A stretch of DNA of 64,000 bases from Tenacibaculum maritimum NCIMB 2154 (GTDB taxonomy: Bacteria; Bacteroidota; Bacteroidia; Flavobacteriales; Flavobacteriaceae). The notes under the pieces are model-generated. The model had not been told where the DNA came from. It saw nothing but the letters and a program-made list of their open reading frames with translations, and searched no databases. The position numbers and the translations under genes were made by a program. The stretch lies in the NCBI RefSeq assembly GCF_900119795.1, contig NZ_LT634361.1:1302001-1366000 (forward strand). Direction: 5' to 3'. Positions 36,903 to 47,234 of this stretch are shown here, piece by piece. Position 1 is the stretch's first letter, and every line of letters starts with the position of its first letter.

Positions 36903-39353
36903 CTAAAACTTCATTGCTATTTTAAAATTAGCTACTCTTCCTGTCATATAGTTTGGAATACCAAATTGTTGTTTAGAATAGGCATCTCTAACCCAAGTAT
37001 TTGTTATTGAATTACGGATATCAAAAATATTAAAAAGTTCCAGACCAATGGAGAGCTCTTTAAAACTTTTTAAAAAGCCAGTATTGTGCTGCTTATTAGC
37101 ATCTGCTAAAATATACGATAAGCCTAAATCAGCTCTTTTATAATCATGTAACCTATTTTGAAATTGATAAGGATCTGCATAAGCAGGAGACCCTCCTGGA
37201 AGACCTGTATTGTACACAATATTTAGGTACGCTTTTAAGTCAGGCAAATTAGGTACGTAATCTTGAAATAAAACACCAAACTTTAAGCGTTGATCTGTAG
37301 GACGTGCAATATAACCTCGATGATTATTGTTTTCTTCGGTTTTTAGATAGCCAAAGCTTATCCAGCTATCATTCCCAGGTACAAACTCACCATTTAAACG
37401 AATGTCTAAACCATAAGCATATGCTTTAGAGGCATTGTTAGCTGCGTATCGAATTCGAACATTGTCCACTGTATATGAGTTTACGTTACTTAAATTTTTA
37501 TAGTAAGCTTCGGTAACTAGTTTAAAAGGACGATTCCACATTGCGAAACTATATTCATTTCCTGCAACGATATGAATTGATTTTTGAGCTTTTACAGTTG
37601 GATTTACGCGACCATTATGATCTCTGAGCTCTTTATAAAAAGGAGCTTGAGAGTACCATCCGCCAGAAATTCGGAATAGCATATCTTTTTCCCAATCAGG
37701 TTTGATTGCAAATTGAGCCCTCGGACTAAAAATAAAATGACTTTTAGAAGGCGCATTTCGAGGTTTTACCAGCCAATTCTGCCCGCGAACGCCAAAATTA
37801 AACCATATTTGATGTTCCTTTAAATTTGATTTTCTGCTAAATTGAGCATATCCAGAAACTCTATTAATATCAATGTCATTTTCAGCTCTAATATTTTGAA
37901 AAGCTTCAATAGGGCCTGTAAAAGGGGTATATGGTTGGTTGTTGGAAATAGCATGATGCGGAGGTCTAATGGAAAAACCTACCGAGTCAATTATTTCCCA
38001 TTCGCGTATTCTGTCTCTTATATTTTCTTTTTGATATTTGACACCAATGTTCCATTCATTATTATTTTTTTTAAAATTAGCTTTTAATTGTACATTGCTA
38101 ATCAAAGCGTCTAAACTATTACGAGCGTGATTAATTTGAGAACCAATGCCTTGTGAAAACTCAACTTCTCCAAAATTTTCGGAACCAATGCTACTATCAA
38201 CTTCTCCTAAATTATAAGAAGCAGAAATATCAAAAAACTCTTCTTCTTGGGTGTTAAAACTAGAAATAATTCCTGTAATTTTAAGGTTTTCATTTACTTG
38301 ATAATCCGTTGAAAAAGCGCCAAAGAAAGTATGGTACCGGTTTTTCTCTTGACCTTGGTAAAAAACAATAAGCTCTAACGGATTGGCAATAGTACCAAAA
38401 CGCGTTCTTCTTGTTAAAGGTTTATAGTTATAGTTGTTTAAAGAAAAATTACTTAGCAAGTTAAAGGTAAGTTTATCCTGATACTTGTAAGATAAAAATG
38501 CTTGTACATCAGTAAATCGAGGCCTGAAATTAACTTCTGTTTGTTTGCTATTAACAAATAAGCTATTGTCACGATAACGAACTCCTACAATTGCACTTAA
38601 TTTTTTAGAGAGAAAAGTATCTTCTATTGTAAAACTTCCCCCAAGTAAACTCAAATTAATTCGACTACCAAATTTTTTAGGGTTGCGGTATGTTATATCT
38701 AAAACAGAAGAAAGTTTATCTCCATATTTAGCTTGGAATCCACCAGCAGAAAAGTTAATATTTTGTATCATATGAGAATTGATAAAGCTTAATCCTTCTT
38801 GCTGCCCAGAGCGAATTAAAAAAGGGCGATATATTTCAATACCATTGACATATACTAAATTTTCATCAAAATTTCCTCCTCGAACGTTATACTGCGTACT
38901 TAGCTCGTTGTTATTACTAACCCCAGGAAGTGTCATTAAAACATTTTCTACTCCAGCATTTGCGCCTACTAAAGCAGTTACTTTTTTAGTGTCTATTTTG
39001 GTAATTCCTTGTGCTTCCTTTTTTTGATTTTTTATGATAATTTCCTTTAACTCTTCATTTTTAATAATCAGGGTAGGAGAAAGCCTTACTGATCGAGCTC
39101 CTCTAACGGTTACTTTTTTAGAAAACGATTTATAAGAAATGTGCATAAAAGTAACGATTACCGTTTTTCCTATAGGAATATTTAATTCATAAAAGCCATC
39201 TTTATCAGTGGTGGTTCCTTTGTTTAGATAGGATACAGAAACTCCTTCAATAGGAAAATTAAATTTATTGATAACAGTTCCTTTTATAAAAGCTTTTTTT
39301 TGAGCGAATGTAACAAAAGGTAGTAAAATAAAAAAGAAGAGTGTTTTTTTCAA
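36903..39353 (-). CDS. TonB-dependent outer-membrane receptor with carboxypeptidase-regulatory domain
   Basis: An 816-residue protein: signal peptide (KKTLFFFILLPFVTFA), CarboxypepD_reg-like domain (about 20-100), plug (about 105-220, GVENVLMTLPGVSNNNELST, YNVRGGNFDENLVYVNGIEI) and a 22-strand barrel ending IAMKF, a typical C-terminal aromatic residue. Substrate unknown; not a SusC-length protein and no SusD neighbour. The start must be TTG 39353, since an in-frame TGA lies six codons upstream. Alone between the GNAT and M23 genes. Confidence 0.9.
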   Translation of the reverse strand: MKKTLFFFILLPFVTFAQKKAFIKGTVINKFNFPIEGVSVSYLNKGTTTDKDGFYELNIPIGKTVIVTFMHISYKSFSKKVTVRGARSVRLSPTLIIKNEELKEIIIKNQKKEAQGITKIDTKKVTALVGANAGVENVLMTLPGVSNNNELSTQYNVRGGNFDENLVYVNGIEIYRPFLIRSGQQEGLSFINSHMIQNINFSAGGFQAKYGDKLSSVLDITYRNPKKFGSRINLSLLGGSFTIEDTFLSKKLSAIVGVRYRDNSLFVNSKQTEVNFRPRFTDVQAFLSYKYQDKLTFNLLSNFSLNNYNYKPLTRRTRFGTIANPLELIVFYQGQEKNRYHTFFGAFSTDYQVNENLKITGIISSFNTQEEEFFDISASYNLGEVDSSIGSENFGEVEFSQGIGSQINHARNSLDALISNVQLKANFKKNNNEWNIGVKYQKENIRDRIREWEIIDSVGFSIRPPHHAISNNQPYTPFTGPIEAFQNIRAENDIDINRVSGYAQFSRKSNLKEHQIWFNFGVRGQNWLVKPRNAPSKSHFIFSPRAQFAIKPDWEKDMLFRISGGWYSQAPFYKELRDHNGRVNPTVKAQKSIHIVAGNEYSFAMWNRPFKLVTEAYYKNLSNVNSYTVDNVRIRYAANNASKAYAYGLDIRLNGEFVPGNDSWISFGYLKTEENNNHRGYIARPTDQRLKFGVLFQDYVPNLPDLKAYLNIVYNTGLPGGSPAYADPYQFQNRLHDYKRADLGLSYILADANKQHNTGFLKSFKELSIGLELFNIFDIRNSITNTWVRDAYSKQQFGIPNYMTGRVANFKIAMKF

Positions 39354-39392
39354 AATAGTAGTAGCTGTTCAGCTGTTTTTTTATATTGGGAT

Positions 39393-41087
39393 TTATTTTC
39401 TGAAAAAAGTAGTGCTTACAGATTTTGTATTTCCTACTTTGTCAGAAACTACAAGTTTAAAGATATGTTTACTACCTACCAACTTTTTATCATTGAAATT
39501 ATATGTTAAAATTCCTTTTTTATGATTAAACTCCATTAGTATCCATTTATTGTTTATTGTAGCGTTATAGTCTTTAATTCCTGAACCTTTATCGGAAATT
39601 TTAACCTTTAAGGTTTTTAATTTAGAAACCCATTGCCCATTTTTAAAGTTGATAAGTGAAATTTTAGGCGTATTAGTATCTGTTTTTAAAGTATAGTTAC
39701 CAAGACTTTTTACGGTGGCATAAATTTTATTTTTATTTCTCTTAGTAGTTATATAACGAGGATATTTTATATTGTTAACGTTAGCAATGTATAATTGTTT
39801 TTGTTCTTTTTGAGGGTAACCAGAAATATCAAAAGATAACGTGTATTTCTTATCAAGAGGAATGCTAGGCTTGTGTACCTTGGCAATTCCATTTTCAACC
39901 CTAAAATCTAAGTAACAATCACTATAAAAAGTGTTTTTAGGAAAGGCTATAGAAACGTTTTTTTCTTGGAATTTATGAAAGTTTTTAGCAATGATTTTAT
40001 AAGGGGTGGTGTCTTTTGCTTTGAATAGTAAGTTAGTGTTACTTCCAGTAACTGGTAACTTTAAGGTGGTACTATTGTTTTTAAAATCCTTAGCAATGAT
40101 TTCTACTTGATAAGTATGACCATCTTTAATATCCATCATTCCGTTGTTAATTAAGTTTTCATAAATACTGAGTTTGTTCCCTTTAACTTTATATGTTTTC
40201 TGTATTCTACGTTTGTGTTTTTTATAATATTCGTAATCAATCAATAAATTGATATACTTGCTTTCAGCAAAAGAAAAGGTTTCAACATCATGATAGTAGA
40301 TACGATTACCGTTTACTTTCATTTCTAAGCTATAGATACCATTTTTATTGCGAGCTTTATTTAACCTATCAAAAACAGATACTCCAAAGCCAATAGTGCC
40401 GCTAGCTGTTATCTTATCAGTATAATAGATACTGTCGTTAATTTTTTTTATAGGAAGGATTATTTTTTTAGAAGTTCTATTAACTCTAGCATTTTCATTC
40501 AAAGGAAATGCCAATAATCTTTTAAAAATAGGGTGGATACTATCAGGAGGAATCAACCCAAAATGCATGGGGTTTATGATATGTGCTGTTTTAGTATTTC
40601 TAATTTCATAATGTAAATGAGGCCCTCCTGAACTTCCTGTATCACCAGTATAACCAATTAGTTGCCCTTTTTTAATAGGAAATTGTTTAGGAGAAGGGAA
40701 AATATTTCCTGTAGCATAACTTTCTTTTTTGTATTGAATATCTTTTATATATTTTTGAATAGTATCAGCATAACTTTTTAAATGTGCATAAACTGTAGTA
40801 TAGCCATTAGGGTGAGAAATATATAAAGCCTTTCCAAACCCCCATTGAGATACTTTAATTCTAGAAACGTATCCGTTTGCAGGAGCGTAAATTTTAATTC
40901 CCTCTTTTCCTTGGGTCTTAATATCTATACCAGAGTGGAAGTGATTATTTCTGAGTTCGCCAAAAGTGCCCGACAAAATAGTAGGGATTTTTAAAGGAGA
41001 ATCAAAATAATTTTTAGGATAGCTTTCTTGTGAAAAGGAAAAAGGAGTAATAAATAAAACTAGAAAAACAAATAAATAGTACTTCAA
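39393..41087 (-). CDS. M23-family metallopeptidase (LytM-like)
   Basis: A 564-residue exported protein with signal peptide. The M23 domain is near the N-terminus (about 40-175): zinc ligands in NHFHSGIDI and HLHYEIR, with YTGDTGSSGG between them. The long C-terminal part (about 190-564) is beta-rich with Ig-like stretches. It likely cuts or regulates cutting of peptidoglycan cross-bridges. The start must be TTG 41087: TAA is two codons upstream and the signal peptide begins here. TonB receptor gene follows at 39 bp. Confidence 0.88.
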   Translation of the reverse strand: MKYYLFVFLVLFITPFSFSQESYPKNYFDSPLKIPTILSGTFGELRNNHFHSGIDIKTQGKEGIKIYAPANGYVSRIKVSQWGFGKALYISHPNGYTTVYAHLKSYADTIQKYIKDIQYKKESYATGNIFPSPKQFPIKKGQLIGYTGDTGSSGGPHLHYEIRNTKTAHIINPMHFGLIPPDSIHPIFKRLLAFPLNENARVNRTSKKIILPIKKINDSIYYTDKITASGTIGFGVSVFDRLNKARNKNGIYSLEMKVNGNRIYYHDVETFSFAESKYINLLIDYEYYKKHKRRIQKTYKVKGNKLSIYENLINNGMMDIKDGHTYQVEIIAKDFKNNSTTLKLPVTGSNTNLLFKAKDTTPYKIIAKNFHKFQEKNVSIAFPKNTFYSDCYLDFRVENGIAKVHKPSIPLDKKYTLSFDISGYPQKEQKQLYIANVNNIKYPRYITTKRNKNKIYATVKSLGNYTLKTDTNTPKISLINFKNGQWVSKLKTLKVKISDKGSGIKDYNATINNKWILMEFNHKKGILTYNFNDKKLVGSKHIFKLVVSDKVGNTKSVSTTFFRK

Positions 41088-41177
41088 ACTTTAATAATTT
41101 TTAAGCTAAAATAGTAAAAATATATAAAAGCAATAGAAGCTTGCTATTCAAGCGTTTATTAAAAAGATGTGAAATAG

Positions 41178-41208
41178 TTGTTATATTTAAAACAGATTCT
41201 TAACTTTG
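41178..41208 (+). promoter_or_regulatory. Bacteroidota-type promoter for the zapA operon
   Basis: TTG 41178-41180 and TAACTTTG 41201-41208 with 20 bp between them match the consensus. Leader of about 22 nt. Confidence 0.55.
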
Positions 41209-41236
41209 TTGGCATAGTTTTATTCTTGTGTAATAG

Positions 41237-41527
41237 ATGAGTAATACCTTAAAAGCGATTCATTTACTAGAAAATAAGTTGAAAGAATTATTGTCTAACT
41301 ATGAATTTTTGAAAGAAGAAAATGAAGCTTTGCTTCAGAACAGTGGAAGGTTACAGCTATTATTACAAGAAAAAGAAGAAGAGTTAATAGAGCAACAAAA
41401 AAAGTATGATTTATTAAAAGTGGCGAAAACTATAGAGGGCAGTAAAGAAAATACAAAAGATACAAAACTAAAAATAAATACTTTAATTAGAGAGATTGAT
41501 AAATGTATCATTCAATTGAAAGAGTAA
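41237..41527 (+). CDS. Small coiled-coil protein upstream of zapA
   Basis: A 96-residue protein, nearly all predicted coiled coil (heptad-rich Leu/Glu/Lys: ELLSNYEFLKEENEALLQNS). No enzyme motif. Its place 13 bp before zapA is conserved in flavobacteria, and the size and coiled coil recall ZapB, a Z-ring factor that works with ZapA; this is an inference from position and shape only. Confidence 0.75.
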   Translation: MSNTLKAIHLLENKLKELLSNYEFLKEENEALLQNSGRLQLLLQEKEEELIEQQKKYDLLKVAKTIEGSKENTKDTKLKINTLIREIDKCIIQLKE

Positions 41528-41540
41528 GGTTCATTAAAAA

Positions 41541-41831
41541 GTGACAAAGCTAAAAGTAAATGTTGTAATTGCGGGAAGAACGTATCCTCTGAGTGTTAAT
41601 ACGATACAAGAAGAGGAAGGAATGCGCAAAGCGGCAAAAAACATTAACGAATTGATAGCAAAATTTGAACAAAATTATGCTGTTAATGACAAGCAAGATG
41701 TGTTAGCGATGTGTGCGTTGCAATTTGCATCAAAGTCAGAAATTTTATCATTAAAAAATGATGAGACAAATAATGAAACAACAAAAAAAATAAATGAGCT
41801 AACAGAATTAGTAGCATCTCATTTGTATTAA
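41541..41831 (+). CDS. zapA: Cell division protein ZapA
   Basis: A 96-residue protein with the ZapA N-terminal segment (VNVVIAGRTYPLSVNTIQEE, then MRKAAKNINELI) and a C-terminal coiled coil. It bundles FtsZ filaments at midcell. The start is GTG 41541; no ATG fits the family N-terminus. A probable 6S RNA gene follows, the same neighbourhood as zapA-ssrS in E. coli. Confidence 0.87.
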   Translation: MTKLKVNVVIAGRTYPLSVNTIQEEEGMRKAAKNINELIAKFEQNYAVNDKQDVLAMCALQFASKSEILSLKNDETNNETTKKINELTELVASHLY

Positions 41832-41864
41832 GTTCTTTAAAATAATAACAGTAGAAAATACACT

Positions 41865-42049
41865 GCCTACATTAGTAATTTGTTTGATAAACTCAACACT
41901 ATTCTATTATGAAGGATGAGTCTTAATTGTAAAAGCGAGCCGTTAGTACTGAATTTTTTCAGTTTCTTGGATGGATACTTGACCAATTAGTTAATCCTAT
42001 AAATGTCATATTGGAGTTTATAAAAACCAAGCTTATGTAGGCTTTTTTT
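41865..42049 (+). ncRNA. ssrS: Probable 6S RNA (6S-Flavo type)
   Basis: Between zapA and rny a 185-nt stretch is closed by a long-range stem: GCCTACATTAG (41865-41875) pairs with CTTATGTAGGC (42032-42042, one mismatch), followed by T7. Inside is a small hairpin CTGAATTTTTTCAG and otherwise unpaired AT-rich arms, a layout compatible with the closing stem, central bubble and apical loop of 6S RNA. The length (about 185 nt) and the zapA neighbourhood fit. 6S RNA mimics an open promoter and holds the housekeeping RNA polymerase. Identification rests on position and structure, not on an alignment. Confidence 0.62.
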
Positions 42050-42066
42050 ATACACAAATTTAAATT

Positions 42067-43635
42067 ATGGATGGAATGATACTACCTATATTATTAGGAG
42101 TTTTTATTGGATTAGCTATTGGATTTATAGTAGCTAAGTTTTTAGAGAAGACAAAAGCAAGCAAACTTATTGCGAGTACAAGAAAAGAAGCTGGAGCAAT
42201 TATAAAGGAAGCAAAAGTAGAAGCTGAATCGATAAAAAAAGATAAAATTCTTCAAGCGAAAGAAAAGTTTATAGAATTAAAATCAGAGCATGAAAAAGTA
42301 ATTCTTTCTAGAGAAAAGAAAATGGCGGATGTTGAAAAACGTATTAGAGATAAAGAGTCACAAGTATCTTCTGAATTAGATAGGAATAAAAAATTATCTA
42401 AATCTTTAGAAAATAAAGAGAATGACTTTAATTATAAATTAGAGTTTTTAGATAAGAAAGAATCTGAAATAGAAAAATTGCATAAAAGACATGTTGATAT
42501 GCTAGAGCAAATTTCTGGTTTATCAGCAGATGAAGCAAAAACCGAATTAGTTGCTTCCTTAAAAGATGAGGCAAAAACGGATGCAATGGCTTTTATTCAA
42601 AACGCTATTGAAGAAGCAAAACTGACAGCTGAGCAGGAAGCTCGGAAGGTTATCTTAGGAACAATACAAAGAGTAGGGGTAGAGCAAGCTGTTGAAAATT
42701 GTGTATCAGTATTTAATTTGGAGTCTGATGATGTAAAAGGAAGAATTATTGGTAGAGAAGGTAGAAATATCAGGGCTTTAGAAGCTGCTACTGGGGTAGA
42801 AATAATAGTAGATGATACACCTGAAGCAATTATATTATCGTGTTTTGACCCAGTTCGTAGAGAGATAGCTCGTTTGGCAATGCATAAACTTGTTACGGAT
42901 GGTAGAATTCATCCGGCAAGAATAGAAGAAATTGTTAAAAAGACAGAAAAACAGATTAATCAAGAAATTATAGAAGTAGGTAAGCGTACTGTAATTGATT
43001 TAGGAATTCATGGACTGCATCCAGAATTGGTAAAAACAGTAGGAAGGATGAAGTATCGTTCTTCTTATGGACAAAATTTATTACAACACTCTCGTGAAGT
43101 GGCAAATTTATGCGGAATCATGGCCGCTGAAATGGGCTTAAATGCGAAAGCAGCGAAAAGAGCAGGTTTACTGCATGATATAGGGAAAGTACCAGATACA
43201 GAAAGCGAATTACCACACGCATTATTAGGTATGCAGTGGGCAGAGAAACATGGAGAAAAACCGGATGTTTGTAATGCGATTGGGGCGCACCATGACGAAA
43301 TAGAGATGAAGAGTTTAATAGCGCCAATAGTTCAGGTTTGCGATGCTATTTCAGGAGCTAGACCAGGAGCACGTCGTCAAGTTTTAGATTCATATATCCA
43401 ACGATTAAAAGATCTAGAAGATATTGCATTTGGTTTTACGGGAGTTCAAAAAGCATATGCTATTCAAGCAGGTCGAGAATTGCGAGTAATGGTTGAAAGC
43501 GCAAAAGTAAATGATACAAAGGCAGCGGAACTTTCATTTAATATTTCTCAGAAAATACAAAATGATATGACTTATCCAGGACAGGTTAAGGTAACGGTAA
43601 TTAGAGAAACAAGAGCTGTTAATGTTGCGAAGTAA
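42067..43635 (+). CDS. rny: Ribonuclease Y
   Basis: A 522-residue membrane-anchored endoribonuclease: N-terminal helix (about 5-23), long coiled coil (about 30-180), KH domain ([20 protein letters not shown]) and HD domain with metal ligands in GLLHDIGK and [10 protein letters not shown]. It starts mRNA decay. All parts are present at the usual length. Start ATG 42067, 18 bp after the presumed end of the 6S RNA. Confidence 0.95.
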   Translation: MDGMILPILLGVFIGLAIGFIVAKFLEKTKASKLIASTRKEAGAIIKEAKVEAESIKKDKILQAKEKFIELKSEHEKVILSREKKMADVEKRIRDKESQVSSELDRNKKLSKSLENKENDFNYKLEFLDKKESEIEKLHKRHVDMLEQISGLSADEAKTELVASLKDEAKTDAMAFIQNAIEEAKLTAEQEARKVILGTIQRVGVEQAVENCVSVFNLESDDVKGRIIGREGRNIRALEAATGVEIIVDDTPEAIILSCFDPVRREIARLAMHKLVTDGRIHPARIEEIVKKTEKQINQEIIEVGKRTVIDLGIHGLHPELVKTVGRMKYRSSYGQNLLQHSREVANLCGIMAAEMGLNAKAAKRAGLLHDIGKVPDTESELPHALLGMQWAEKHGEKPDVCNAIGAHHDEIEMKSLIAPIVQVCDAISGARPGARRQVLDSYIQRLKDLEDIAFGFTGVQKAYAIQAGRELRVMVESAKVNDTKAAELSFNISQKIQNDMTYPGQVKVTVIRETRAVNVAK

Positions 43636-43654
43636 GCAGTATTATAGAGTACAA

Positions 43655-43695
43655 TAAAAAAGGGAGTGAACGAATGGGGTTCGCTCCCTTTTTTT
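43655..43695. terminator. Bidirectional terminator after rny
   Basis: AAAAAGGGAGTGAAC and GTTCGCTCCCTTTTT pair around a short loop and end in T-runs in both directions. It overlaps the last codon of the convergent MFS gene. Confidence 0.85.
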
Positions 43696-44854
43696 ATTTT
43701 TTTAAATACAGTACTCCTAGAATAGGACCTATCGCTAAGATTAGATAAGTGGTACTAGGAGGGGTTAATCCACTCATTTGCTGAATGAGTTGGAGACTGA
43801 TTATTGTAAGTGAAAATCCGATACAGTTTACAATTGTGAGCGCGGTACCTTTTATTTCAGAAGGAACATTTTGTGCTACTAAGGTGGAAAATAAGGGAGA
43901 GTCGGCGATGACCACAATTCCCCAGAAAAACATATATAGAATAAAAAGATTTTTAGAGGCCACATTAAACATTAAAGGAGAAATAAGACAACATAAGCCA
44001 GAGAGAAGCAAAGTAATGCGGGCAGTTCTTTTGATGCCTATCAACTCGGCTAAGTAACCGCTAAAGATACAAGCAATACTTCCTACTCCTATAATTAAAA
44101 AAGATAGCAACGGGATGTTAGATATAGTTTTAGCGTGGATGCTTTGATAAGTGTTAAGCATTATAGGGATAAATGCCCAAAAAGCGTAAAGCTCCCACAT
44201 ATGGCCGAAATAACCAAAAGCAGCAGTCCTAAATTTTTTTACTTCGAAAACTTTAAAGAACGCGATTAAATTTAATTTTTGATTAGGTTTTCTATGCGGA
44301 CCGTCAGGAACCATCAAGAGTATTAAACTCCCTCCGAATATGGCTAAAGAAGAAGTTGTTATTAGTATCAGTTTCCAAGAAATAGTATTCGTAACCCCTT
44401 TTAGTAAGTGTGGAAATGCAGTTCCTAGTACTAGTGCCCCTACAAGGAATCCAAGCGATCTTCCTAGTCCCTTCTGATAGTAATCTGATGCTATTTTCAT
44501 TCCAACAGGATAAATTCCTGCGAGGAAAAAACCAGTAAAAAAGCGAAAGCTAATAATACTGGTCGAATAATTGCACTCTAATATCATTCCCAAATTAAAG
44601 AAGGAAGCCGAGACTGCACTAGCAAAAAAAACTTTCGAAGGAGAAAAACGATCAGAAATTGCTAGAATAGCAAAAATGAGCGTTCCAAGAATAAAGCCGA
44701 ACTGTACAGCGGCAGTAAGATCTGCTGTAGCTCCTTTCGATAAATTAAAAGTGGTTGTGAGGTCTTCCATAATTCCATTGCCAGCAAACCAAAGAGAAGT
44801 GCAGCAAAATTGGGAAAGTATAATGATAGGCAGTATTGATTTAGAAGAATTCAC
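43694..44854 (-). CDS. MFS transporter (last gene of the sulfur-themed operon)
   Basis: A 386-residue major facilitator with twelve helices. The family-typical loop 2-3 is seen (LIFAILAISDRFSPSKVF). Substrate unknown. GTG start, 40 bp after the cysteine desulfurase stop in the same direction, so it may be co-transcribed with the ArsR-rhodanese operon; a sulfur oxyanion or thiol substrate would be a guess. Confidence 0.82.
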   Translation of the reverse strand: MNSSKSILPIIILSQFCCTSLWFAGNGIMEDLTTTFNLSKGATADLTAAVQFGFILGTLIFAILAISDRFSPSKVFFASAVSASFFNLGMILECNYSTSIISFRFFTGFFLAGIYPVGMKIASDYYQKGLGRSLGFLVGALVLGTAFPHLLKGVTNTISWKLILITTSSLAIFGGSLILLMVPDGPHRKPNQKLNLIAFFKVFEVKKFRTAAFGYFGHMWELYAFWAFIPIMLNTYQSIHAKTISNIPLLSFLIIGVGSIACIFSGYLAELIGIKRTARITLLLSGLCCLISPLMFNVASKNLFILYMFFWGIVVIADSPLFSTLVAQNVPSEIKGTALTIVNCIGFSLTIISLQLIQQMSGLTPPSTTYLILAIGPILGVLYLKK

Positions 44855-44894
44855 TTATTGTTGTTTTGTATAAATAAATGCTTAGTCGAGATTA

Positions 44895-46028
44895 TCAAGG
44901 AACAATTTCTTTAGTTAATAATAAAATAGCATTGTCAATTTCTTCTTTAGAAGTATTTTTTCCTACAGAAAATCGAAAAGTGCCCTTTGCATATGTAAAA
45001 TCACATAGCGTAGCTTTTAAGATAGGGGATACGTTTGCGCTTCCTGCATGGCATGCAGATCCTGAGGAGAGTGCCAGTTTATCTTTAAGCTTATGAATGA
45101 TTGTGTTTGAATTACAATTTTTAAAGCTGATATTAAGAGTGTTAGGGAGGGTTTTAGTTAAGTTGCTATTAACAATTGATTTTACCTTTAATAGAGTTAA
45201 TTTTTTTAATAAGTAATTCCTAATACTTTCCATGTGCTTTTTGTTTTCATGGAGCTTCTCAGTAGCTAATTGTGCGGCAGCTCCTAACCCAACAATAAGC
45301 ATTGTACTTTCTGTTCCAGGACGTTTATTATACTCGTGTTTTGCGCCATGCATTAATTTATTTATAGGGGTACCTTTTTTGATATATAAGGCTCCAATTC
45401 CTTTAGGGGCATATACTTTATGACCAGCGAGAGTAAGTAAATTTACATTTAATTCTTTCACATCGACTTTTATTTTTCCAAAGCTTTGAGAAGCGTCTGT
45501 GTGGAGGGGTATGCCATGCTCTTTTGCAATCATACCAATTTTCTCTATAGGCTGAATGCTTCCAGTTTCGTTATTTGCATGCATGATAGTGATTAGAATA
45601 GTTTTTGAAGAAATGGTATTTTTTAAATCATTAAGGTCTATAATTCCATCTTTGTTAACATTCAGGTAAGTGATTTTGAAACCTTGAGACTCCAAATATT
45701 TACAAACTTCTATGACGGCAGGATGTTCTATTGATGAAGTGATGATATGATTCCCCTTGTTTTTTAGAGACATTGCAGTTCCAATAATAGCGTGATTATT
45801 AGATTCTGTACCTCCGCTGGTAAATATGATTTCATTAGTAGAGCATCCTATTGAGTTAGCTACCTGCATACGAGCTTTTTCGATAGCGTCTTTTGCCTTT
45901 TGTCCTTCTTTATGGATGCTAGAAGGGTTTCCATAATGATTTGTAAGAAAAGGAAGCATTGCATTGATAACTTTAGGATCATTTGGAGTTGAAGCATTAT
46001 AGTCGAGATAAATAAAGGAATCTTTCAT
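44895..46028 (-). CDS. Cysteine desulfurase (NifS/IscS-like, class V aminotransferase)
   Basis: A 377-residue PLP enzyme. PLP lysine K204 in LTLAGHKVYAPKG; His in SSIEHPAV and Asp in LHTDASQSFG contact the cofactor; the catalytic Cys326 stands in SSGSACHAGS. It takes sulfur from cysteine as a persulfide. The housekeeping isc/suf partners are not nearby; it sits instead with two rhodanese-domain proteins and two transporters, so it may feed or receive persulfide sulfur in this pathway. The ATG overlaps the upstream MFS stop (TAATG). Confidence 0.87.
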   Translation of the reverse strand: MKDSFIYLDYNASTPNDPKVINAMLPFLTNHYGNPSSIHKEGQKAKDAIEKARMQVANSIGCSTNEIIFTSGGTESNNHAIIGTAMSLKNKGNHIITSSIEHPAVIEVCKYLESQGFKITYLNVNKDGIIDLNDLKNTISSKTILITIMHANNETGSIQPIEKIGMIAKEHGIPLHTDASQSFGKIKVDVKELNVNLLTLAGHKVYAPKGIGALYIKKGTPINKLMHGAKHEYNKRPGTESTMLIVGLGAAAQLATEKLHENKKHMESIRNYLLKKLTLLKVKSIVNSNLTKTLPNTLNISFKNCNSNTIIHKLKDKLALSSGSACHAGSANVSPILKATLCDFTYAKGTFRFSVGKNTSKEEIDNAILLLTKEIVP

Positions 46029-47230
46029 TAGGTCATTCTTATTTTTATGATGATAGCAGATAATAATGTTAAAATACCTATAGCAATAATAGTGATATCC
46101 ACTTTAAAGAAATGTGTTATAAGGATAGTTAATAACGCACCAAATGCATAACCTAAATCTCTCCATAGCCTAAAAACACCAATGCTTTGAGCTCTTTGTT
46201 TAGGAGTTGTAAAACTAGCGATAGCAGATAAAAAAGTAGGATATACAATGGCTGTACCAGCACCTAAACCAGCAGACAATATAATGAATTGTATATAGTT
46301 AGTAGCCCAAAACATGGCAAGTAGGGAGATTCCTTGCAGTGCCATACCTATAAATAACATTGTTTTTTTGTTGTGATGATCAGATAGTTTTCCTGTAATT
46401 AATTGTCCGATCCCCCATATAGCAGGGTAAGTTGCTACGATAATGGCAATATCTTTTAGAGAAAATCCTCTATTAGCCAAGATAACAGGTAGTATTCCCC
46501 AAATCATACCATCGTTAAGGTTGTTGATAAAGCCTGCTTGAGAAATAGCACCTAAATTATTGTTTTTCCAAGTAGTTTCCCAAAAGATATTATGAAGTGG
46601 CGTATTTTTATTATCATTGGATTCCGTAGCTACGTGTCTTGCAGTGTCTTTGATAAAGAAGACGCTTAAGAATAAGCCTAGTATGACAAAGAGAATTCCT
46701 TGGTAGAAAGGATACGGGCGCAATCCGTATTCAGAAGCAATCCAGCCTGTAGTAAAGGCAACTAGAGCAATAGAAAAATAACCGAAAGATTCGTTAAGTC
46801 CCATTGCAAACCCTCTATGCTTTTCTCCAACCAAATCAATTTTCATTACCACAGTGCTTGACCAAGCTAAACCCTGATTAATTCCAAGTAGTAAATTTGC
46901 AAAAATAATCCAATTCCAATGTTGTGCATACATTAAGATAAATGGAATAGGAATTGCTATCAGCCATCCTATAATTAATAGATTTTTACGTCCCACACTA
47001 TTAGCAAGCATTCCTGTAAAGTAGTTGGCAATAGCTTTTGTGAGTCCAAAAACAATAATAAAAGAGAATATAGCTGAAGTAGAAACAATCAAAAATTCTT
47101 CTTCTGCTAATTTTGGGAGTATGGTACGTTCCAGTCCTACCATACCTCCAACAAAAGCATTAATTATTAATAATAATGTAAATTGTTTCCAGTTTTCTTT
47201 TAAGCCTAGTTGTATAGTTTTATTTTCCAT
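46028..47230 (-). CDS. MFS transporter (second transporter of the operon)
   Basis: A 400-residue twelve-helix major facilitator starting at ATG 47230; a GTG 30 bp further upstream would add ten residues and overlap the preceding gene, which is less likely. The N-terminal segment AFVGGMVGLERTILPKLAEE and the loop LANSVGRKNLLIIGW are typical. It stands 4 bp behind the rhodanese-MBL gene. Substrate unknown. Confidence 0.84.
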   Translation of the reverse strand: MENKTIQLGLKENWKQFTLLLIINAFVGGMVGLERTILPKLAEEEFLIVSTSAIFSFIIVFGLTKAIANYFTGMLANSVGRKNLLIIGWLIAIPIPFILMYAQHWNWIIFANLLLGINQGLAWSSTVVMKIDLVGEKHRGFAMGLNESFGYFSIALVAFTTGWIASEYGLRPYPFYQGILFVILGLFLSVFFIKDTARHVATESNDNKNTPLHNIFWETTWKNNNLGAISQAGFINNLNDGMIWGILPVILANRGFSLKDIAIIVATYPAIWGIGQLITGKLSDHHNKKTMLFIGMALQGISLLAMFWATNYIQFIILSAGLGAGTAIVYPTFLSAIASFTTPKQRAQSIGVFRLWRDLGYAFGALLTILITHFFKVDITIIAIGILTLLSAIIIKIRMT

Positions 47231-47234
47231 TTTT

